DNA of 64,000 nt from Mermis nigrescens (taxonomy: Eukaryota > Nematoda > Enoplea > Mermithida > Mermithidae), in contig JAVLUZ010000154.1 of the NCBI GenBank assembly GCA_036768485.1, forward strand, positions 23,222,685-23,286,684, read 5' to 3'. The position numbers and the translations under genes were made by a program. Positions 57,964-64,000 of this stretch are shown here, one piece after another. How positions within the stretch are numbered: position 1 is the stretch's first letter; every line of letters begins with the position of its first letter. Below the pieces are notes generated by a model that ran no database searches, had not been told where the DNA came from, and saw only the letters and a list, made by a program, of their open reading frames with translations.

Positions 57964-58384
57964 CATAGATGCACATGGTCACGGTCAGCAGGGGGTAAAA
58001 GTCCAGAAATCCAACGCAGTAAATTTAATGTTCAAGATTTTTTTGCTGTTTAAACGACCAAAATGGTTAAAATAGCCTGTGAAACGTTTTTCATGGTAAT
58101 ATCGCAATCTCAAAGCATTTTTAGTCCATTTAGACTGCATTATATCGTTTTTAGCAATTACAAATACAGAAATTGACCAATGTTGGGCTGTTTTTGAGTA
58201 AAAAACACATAAAGGTAATAATTCGGTACGAAGCCTTGGAAAAATTTGGACATTTTAAGCGCTTTTGTACTCAAAAATGATGCAAAAATCGTTCCATGAG
58301 CTCAAAATCGTCAGACAGTACCTTTCTGGCTGACCCTTAGCGAGAGTAATAAATACCCTCTAAACCCCCCTATGTGCATGTATG
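57964..58384. mobile_element. Family G hAT-like MITE, copy 2
   Basis: 421 bp from CATAGATGCACATGGTC to CTATGTGCATGTATG, duplication ATATACAT / ATGTACAT (7 of 8). Confidence 0.7.
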
Positions 58385-58784
58385 ATGTACATGCGCAGGA
58401 ATTAGTCGCTTGGGGAAGGATGAGTGAAAGTTCGAAATGTGTCCAAATGTAGAATGAATGAGATTTACGGTCAATTTAAAAAAATTAAGAGTTCTTTGGA
58501 AATTGAAAATTTTATTGGGCGTTAGATCCCCAAGATCATGTATGTTATTATGTTTCCATGTAACAGGCGGTTAGCAGATCCTCATCCGAATCAGGTCGTC
58601 CCCCGTCATCCCTGTCCATCTTAATTTTTAGGTGTTCTTTGCCATTTATGGCCAATATTGCTTAAAGCCCCGCCTTATAATAGCCGCCTACTTACTCCCG
58701 AAATTTAGCCTCGTATTTTTCACCAACCCCCCATTTCTTATCTTCCAGAAAAATCTTAGAAAAGGTGTTGTTTTAAGCCTTTTT

Positions 58785-59049
58785 GGCTGAAATTGCATTT
58801 GGAAAGGAAAAATGTCAACTTTTTCGGCGCTTCGCGCTGTTTTAAGACGATTTTAATGATTTTTGCCCTAAGAAAGCCAGAAATTAGCTGAAATTCACTA
58901 CCAAAGGTCGAACAAGTCTTTTTTAAGCACTCTGAAGTCGCTACCGTACCATATTATAGTAACCTAAAATTTGTGTGTACAAAATGTACGAAGACTTTTA
59001 GGGTTCATCTATGTACTTGTAAAAACAGACCTTGTACGAAAAAATACTG
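58785..59049 (-). mobile_element. Family B hAT-like MITE, copy 7 (partial)
   Basis: Reverse orientation, about 265 bp. Only the outer half survives (CTTGTACGAAAAAATACTGG end through the hairpin region at 58826). The other end is lost. Confidence 0.65.
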
Positions 59050-59198
59050 GTCTGAGTCATTCCATCGTTCTTATTATCATTTGTTTTTATGCAAACTTAA
59101 TCAAGAATATTCATGAAGAGTAAAATACAACGAATTAAAGCATTTTTACTGGTTGTGATTGGGGGGTGAGGAACGACAAAAATATCTAAAAAATCAAC

Positions 59199-59375
59199 AT
59201 GAACTCATCGTTTGAACTCCCTCCCAAGGAAACTCGATTTACCATCGTCCCAGAACTTTTGACCGTGTGCATGTAATGGTCGCTTTTGTCATCTATTAGC
59301 CTTCCCTTTTTGACGAAATTGCGCAGTTTGTGCACCCATTTGGAAGGAGTACCCACTCTGTGGTTCAAGCGATGT
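59199..59375 (+). CDS. Candidate host exon pair with a 54-bp intron
   Basis: ATG at 59199 has A at -3 and opens MNSSFELPPKETRFTIVPELL. The frame meets TAA at 59274, but removing a 54-base GT-AG interval (59273-59326, pyrimidine-rich 3' end GCGCAG) restores it as LCTHLEGVPTLWFKRC up to a possible donor GTAAAT at 59376. Reading straight through the TAA also gives a coherent peptide, so this may be a decayed gene instead. No domain is recognised. A K-family element begins at 59425. Confidence 0.25.
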
Positions 59376-59424
59376 GTAAATAATTTGTTTGACTGAATTT
59401 ATCGTTTAAAAGGGCACCGACACA

Positions 59425-59958
59425 CAGGCCCGTAGCTAGGATTTTATTCCGATGGAACAACATATTGTGAAAGTCACATCTGTAGAACCATGGGGTAGTC
59501 CAAAATAAGGGCGTTTTTGAGCGTTTCTCAACAAGCTCCACAGTGGTGAATAAAAATTTCAATAAAAGTTTTTAAACATTTTCAGTTTATTTCATTCTCA
59601 CACGCAAAAAAATTATCGCTTAAACTATCTGCGCAACTGATTTCTCATCATCCAGTCCATGGACCGATTCTTAACTTTTCGTATTTATGCTCAATCTTTG
59701 TAGTCTAACTCAAAATTGAGAGGTTTAAAAGACAAAACCTATGCAGAAACAATCAAATCGCAAAATTTTGCGTTTACTAAATTTAACGTCTAGCTGAAAA
59801 GAACGCCAAGACCTGATTTGTCGACTTTTTATATGCACTTCAAGTATTTTCTATTTCTTCCATTAGGGACCCTTGTGAAAAACAAAAGATTTTTTCGTTT
59901 CAGAAGGGGGCAACTGTCCCTTGTCCCCCCTGCCCCCTCCCCTATGGCTGCGGGCCTG
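59425..59958. mobile_element. Family K-like hAT element, copy 3
   Basis: 534 bp between CAGGCCCGTAGCTAGG and GGCTGCGGGCCTG, possible duplication CCGACACA / CCTACATA (6 of 8). The interior ends with a G/C-rich run TGTCCCCCCTGCCCCC. Confidence 0.65.
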
Positions 59959-60826
59959 CCTACATACACACACATTGACGTGAAACATTACATAAATTAT
60001 GGGTTTAAACAATACCAAAGTAGGGGATAAACAAATCGCCGTCTCGTTTAAGTGACTGACAGCTGGCTAAAATGTTTTACTCGGCTTAAACAAGCTCATG
60101 TGTATCTACTAAATGCAACTAGTCTCAATTACGATGCAATGCTTAATTGTAGCCTTTTTCAGTCCACCCCATTTGTGTCGGAATCTCTGAAAAATACATT
60201 ATTTCGTGCTCGGAGCGGTCGGTAGAACTTGACTTTTAAATGCTTCAGCAGGTTTGCTACCCTCTCTCACCTCTCCCTATGCGGGCGTGTGATTCGGTAT
60301 ATTATGGGATGACACGGTCTTCCTACTTCTACTTGCTGTTGTTATGGGATGTCTTCGACTCATTTTTATGGATAAACGGTTTCAACTTCCTCATCTTTTC
60401 CTGCATTTCTTGGCGCGGGTTTACACTTCTCTATGTACATATGTGTCAAGTTGTACATGTAAAATATTATAGCATTTATTTGTAATGTAACGCCAATTTG
60501 CTGGCTCGCCAAGCATGTAATAAACGTTTGTAACCACTGATTTGTTTTATTAGCTGGACTAAGAATAATATTGCAATTATATCTGGAAGCAACATTGTGT
60601 TCCATCCTACTTGTCACGAAAAATTGAAGTTTAACACATTTGTAATGCGATTTTTACACAGTTTATGCATATTGATTCGAGAAATCTAATTTTCAAGCTT
60701 GATTTTCAAGTCTCATCCGCGTTATTTTTTGATATATGTATCAGAATAGACTGGTGTTTTAAAAACTGTTTTTTAATTAGATTCTTTACAATGTTTCATT
60801 ACTCGACGCGTTTAAAAGTTTAATTG
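59959..60826. other. Unassigned stretch with an 81-codon open frame
   Basis: Plus-strand 60240-60485 is open and hydrophobic (YFYLLLLWDVFDSFLW). Another frame of the same DNA is also open and leucine-rich. No ATG context or splice signals decide, and no family is recognised. Confidence 0.3.
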
Positions 60827-61291
60827 CTTTGAAGTAGGGATGGCCCGGTGCCAGGTTTTTTTGCCGGTGCCGGTGCCGGTGCTTAACTCATATATCACAT
60901 GCTATAATTATTTCAGGCAGGCTATCGTGTCGACTGCCGACATTTGTTTACAATATATGCCCTGAAGAATACACTGTTGTACAAAAAATGCTTTGTTTTT
61001 ATTCTACGAAACATACTTGTCTCCTGTATTATTCGTGTTCTAAATGACATAAAATATCCGATGACTTGTGCTTGTTCTGACTTCCTCAATTCACTCGTTA
61101 ACTAACTTTATTAATTTGTGTTCGATTAAAAAATGAAGCATTTTTATATCTTTGAAAAGATCATTCAGTGAAAATATCATTTCTTTAGGCTGAATAATTC
61201 TAGTTTAATTATTCTACGTCTAATTTCGGGAAAATGTCTACAAAGCGAACGACAGTCATTTGGGAAATATTTCACTGCAAAGGGTGATGAT

Positions 61292-61545
61292 CATACGTGG
61301 GCAGCAAAAAATTCTGGGGGGTGCAAGATTTTTGAAAGTCAAAAAATGGCCTTAAAAATGGTGGTAGGGCAATAAAAAACACCATTTTTCGACGTTTCTC
61401 ATCAAGCACTATCCATTGGCATCAAAAAATTGCGAAAAAAACGAAAAAAAAATTTCAAAAATTGAATTCTGGTTGGGGGGTATTTTGATTTCTGGAGGGT
61501 ATTTTGGTTTCTGGGGGATGCATGCACCTCCCACGCCCAGGTGTG
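61292..61545 (+). mobile_element. Family A hAT-like MITE, copy 10
   Basis: 254 bp with a perfect 8-bp duplication GTGATGAT (61284-61291, 61546-61553). Nested in the 2.8-kb element 60835-63657. Confidence 0.83.
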
Positions 61546-61823
61546 GTGATGATACTGATGCAACGTGCAATCACTGCCAAGAGAAAATTAGTCGTGGAGG
61601 AAAAGATAAGCATGGGTTTGGCCATTGCGGAATGAAAAAGCATTTAAAAACTCATCCAACTATGTATGCTAATTACATGGAACCTTTCATGAAAAAATCG
61701 ATTTTTATTGTTTTTTAGCGTATTTTTTCTGGTATAATTTTCGACCTTTTCCTCAATTTTCCAGCGTAGTTTTTGACAGGGATTTCAGACGTTTTCCTCT
61801 ACCCGTACTTGCACTGGCTGTCA

Positions 61824-63151
61824 GATTGTGTCCTCCCACCTGTTCGAATGTCCCACCTGTTCAAAATTCCCACCTCTTAGAATGTCCCACCTGTTCAAAA
61901 TTCCCACTTCTTCGAATGTCCCACCTCTTTGAATGTCCCACCTGTTCGAAATTCCCAGCTCTTCGAATGTCCCATTTCTTCGAAAATCTAATGCAGCGTG
62001 TAGCGATTTATGCTACTCTTTTGCTGTTTTGCTTTTTTATGCCTAGTATATAATAATTATTTAATGTTTTTTGAGTTAAGCAAAGTCCTATGTTCATTAG
62101 CAGACCTTGATTTTATTCTTTTGTAAATTTTTTCAGAAATTAATTATTCCTAAAGAATAATGTATGGTTGCCAATATTTCAAAAGCATTCCCAATTTTAA
62201 AATTTGTGATCTTGTCGTCAAATAAAAAATCAATGAAGTATTAATGCTATTTAAATTTATGAGAAAACTGGGTAACACTAATAAAAAATGATTTGTTTGG
62301 GTGCGCATGGTGCAATATTCGGAAAAAAATTTGAAAACTAAGGAAGGCATGATAAACTAAAATCATAATTTAATCACGAAAAACAAGATATACTGACCGG
62401 CGAAATCCATGTCTATCCAACTAGATGCACAATATATCGTAGAAATCTTTGAATTTCAATCAGCAGAATATCGAAACTTGCTCCGACCGGTATTAAAGCT
62501 CGTTTTGTCCACTGAGCTTTTTATCCTACGAGATTAATTTGCATTTTCTCTATTCATGGGCGGTGACCATTTTCAGGAACGTACCAAATTTATTTTTAGA
62601 GCTATAGGTATTTACGCATTATATTTAAAAAAACAACGCTTTATGGCAAACAATAGAATGGGCGTGTCAAGCGCGCAGTTGGCATTTTTATACAACACAT
62701 TTCAAATTTGTATAATATTTAGTCCTACAATGTTCGTATACTTTGTCGTACCTCGTACTTTCGAAGAGATGGGACATTCAATCAGATGGGACATTCGAAA
62801 AGATAAGACATTCGAACAGGTGGGACATTCGAAGAAATGGGATTTTTTGATAGAATTATTTGCATTTTGTGTCTTTATTCGAAGAAGTAGGACTTGCAAA
62901 GAGATGGGACGTTCGAAGATGTGGGACATTCGAACAGGTGGGACATTCGAACAGGTGGGATTTTTTTCTTAGTTAATTTTCATATTACATCACTTTGCGA
63001 ACACCTGGGACATTCGAACAGGTGGGATTTTTTTCTTAGTTAATTTTCATATTACATCACTTTGCGAACACCTGGGACATTTGAACAGGTGGACGTTCGA
63101 AAAGGTGGGACATTCGAAGAGATGGGACATTCGAAGAAGTGGGACTATGCC
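61824..63151. mobile_element. 1.33-kb element with inverted arrays of a 17-bp repeat
   Basis: Flanked by a perfect 8-bp duplication GGCTGTCA (61816-61823, 63152-63159). The left end carries about nine units of a 17-bp motif (consensus near TCCCACCTGTTCGAATG, 61835-61990). The right end carries the same motif inverted (62760-63145). A 64-bp stretch is duplicated in tandem at about 62938-63075. The interior is AT-rich; short frames there are not convincing genes. Probably a non-autonomous transposon with subterminal transposase-binding repeats. Confidence 0.75.
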
Positions 63152-63665
63152 GGCTGTCATAGGGTCTGCCGTTTTGGGAGGGGACCAGGAGAGACCATAA
63201 CAAAATTTCTAAATTTTTAGGAACTAAAGATTTTTTAAAAAGAGATTTTGGGCTTCAATCGAAAAGGAAAATTAGTCGATAACACGTCACACTTTTAAAC
63301 TAAAATGTTGACGGATGATTATTTATATTTCACTAGTAGAATGAAAGTTTTATTATAACTTTCTAAGAATGAATATTTTTGCCAAAAAACTAGCCTTGAA
63401 ATGCTAGTTTTTTTGGCAAAAAACTTGCCTGCAGTCAACAAAGATTGTGAGAAAGCGTAAAATTTGTATAAGCCGTTTTTTATTTGACTTAATTCTCATA
63501 AACTGATGGAAAATAAACTTTGTTTGAGTGTTAGATTAGCAAAAAGGAACTAATGCATCACATGTCTTCAATTAGCGTCGCTTTTTGTCTATTTTTGTGG
63601 CACCGGCGCCGGTGCCGATGTGCCATGACACCGGTGCCGGTGCCTGCGCCATTCCTACTTTGAAG

Positions 63666-64000
63666 ATTGTGTCGCGAACAGGGGAGATTTCCTCGAAAAA
63701 GTCAAATTAAGGCCATAAATGGATGAATATCAAAAGTTGGCTGAAAATGTTCGTGAAATTAATCGGACTGTGATTTAACGTAGCTTTTAAGCTGTTTTTA
63801 TCATTTATACATGCCGTGCATGTATGGTCGCGACGCGACCAGACATGCACATGGGGGTTTGGGGGTCTAGCTAGACCATAGATGCACAGCGTGCATGGTC
63901 GGGGAGAGAGGATCAAATGTTGAGTTTTTTGGGCCAAAATTGCTTAAATGCTAAAGTAGCTTTAAAACTTTTAATTCACAGTTTCTGGTCAATTTCAATT
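63666..64000. other. G-family-like ends near the window edge
   Basis: CATAGATGCACAGC at about 63886 and CATGCACATGGGGG at 63844 resemble family G/D ends. The elements run out of the window. No gene. Confidence 0.4.

Larger units (their letters stand above)
60835..63657. mobile_element. hAT-like element, 2823 bp, CCGGTG hexamers
   Basis: TIRs TAGG(G/A)ATGGC and a perfect 8-bp duplication CTTTGAAG (60827-60834, 63658-63665). Both ends carry CCGGTG/CACCGG arrays. Two other elements are nested inside: a family-A MITE (61292-61545) and a 1.33-kb element with inverted arrays (61824-63151). No transposase. Confidence 0.85.

Noticed and set aside
60790..60815. Possible second copy of the BED-like gene's last codons (CATTACTCGACGCG then stop)
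   Set aside because: Only about 20 bases match 57447-57464 and no upstream similarity follows; too short to support a duplication.
61835..63145. CRISPR-like regularly spaced repeats
   Set aside because: Units are contiguous without unique spacers, occur as two inverted arrays in a transposon, and the genome is eukaryotic.

Overview
This is a repeat-saturated, AT-rich piece of an invertebrate animal genome. The evidence is spliced genes with GT-AG introns, non-LTR retrotransposons with endonuclease and reverse-transcriptase domains, and dozens of short inverted-repeat DNA elements. There are no bacterial operons or ribosome-binding sites. The phylum cannot be fixed from sequence alone. The only hint is a few doubled TTAGGC units, the nematode telomere hexamer, which is weak evidence.

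Two spliced host genes can be built. The first, on the minus strand (20065 down to 9530), is a complete five-exon TatD-family metal-dependent nuclease most like metazoan TATDN2. All four introns have GT-AG ends, the phases match, and every expected metal ligand is present. Its introns are packed with elements: a hAT-like MITE and a long-inverted-repeat element in intron 1, nested repeats in intron 2, and a Harbinger-like MITE and others in intron 3. A palindromic mariner-type MITE sits just upstream of the ATG. The second, on the plus strand (50742 to 57464), encodes a BED-like zinc finger followed by a C-terminal coiled coil, as four exons. The exon 2 donor is uncertain. Two weaker candidate host exons lie at 29575-29819 (minus) and 59199-59375 (plus).

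Most of the rest is mobile DNA. Non-LTR retrotransposons fill 34.2-50.3 kb: at least eight copies or fragments of three or four related families with FADD reverse transcriptases. One is split by a 2.5-kb DNA element, one by an 860-bp element, and one has landed in the tail of another. DNA elements include several hAT-like families recognised by 8-bp target duplications (called A, B, C, D, F, G, I and K here), two 1.13-kb PIF/Harbinger-like copies, a mariner-type palindrome, and larger foldback elements. No transposase gene was found, so all look non-autonomous.

The most notable signals are (i) a 13-bp hairpin, GGCGCGAAGCGCC, containing the mini-hairpin GCGAAGC and recurring in otherwise unrelated repeat families; (ii) a set of hAT-like elements whose ends carry different GC-rich hexamer arrays behind related TIRs; (iii) two elements with inverted arrays of short (15-17 bp) units; (iv) a 5.4-kb interval bounded by 17-bp perfect inverted repeats and 12-bp direct repeats; and (v) a transposon end four bases from a splice acceptor of the TatD gene.
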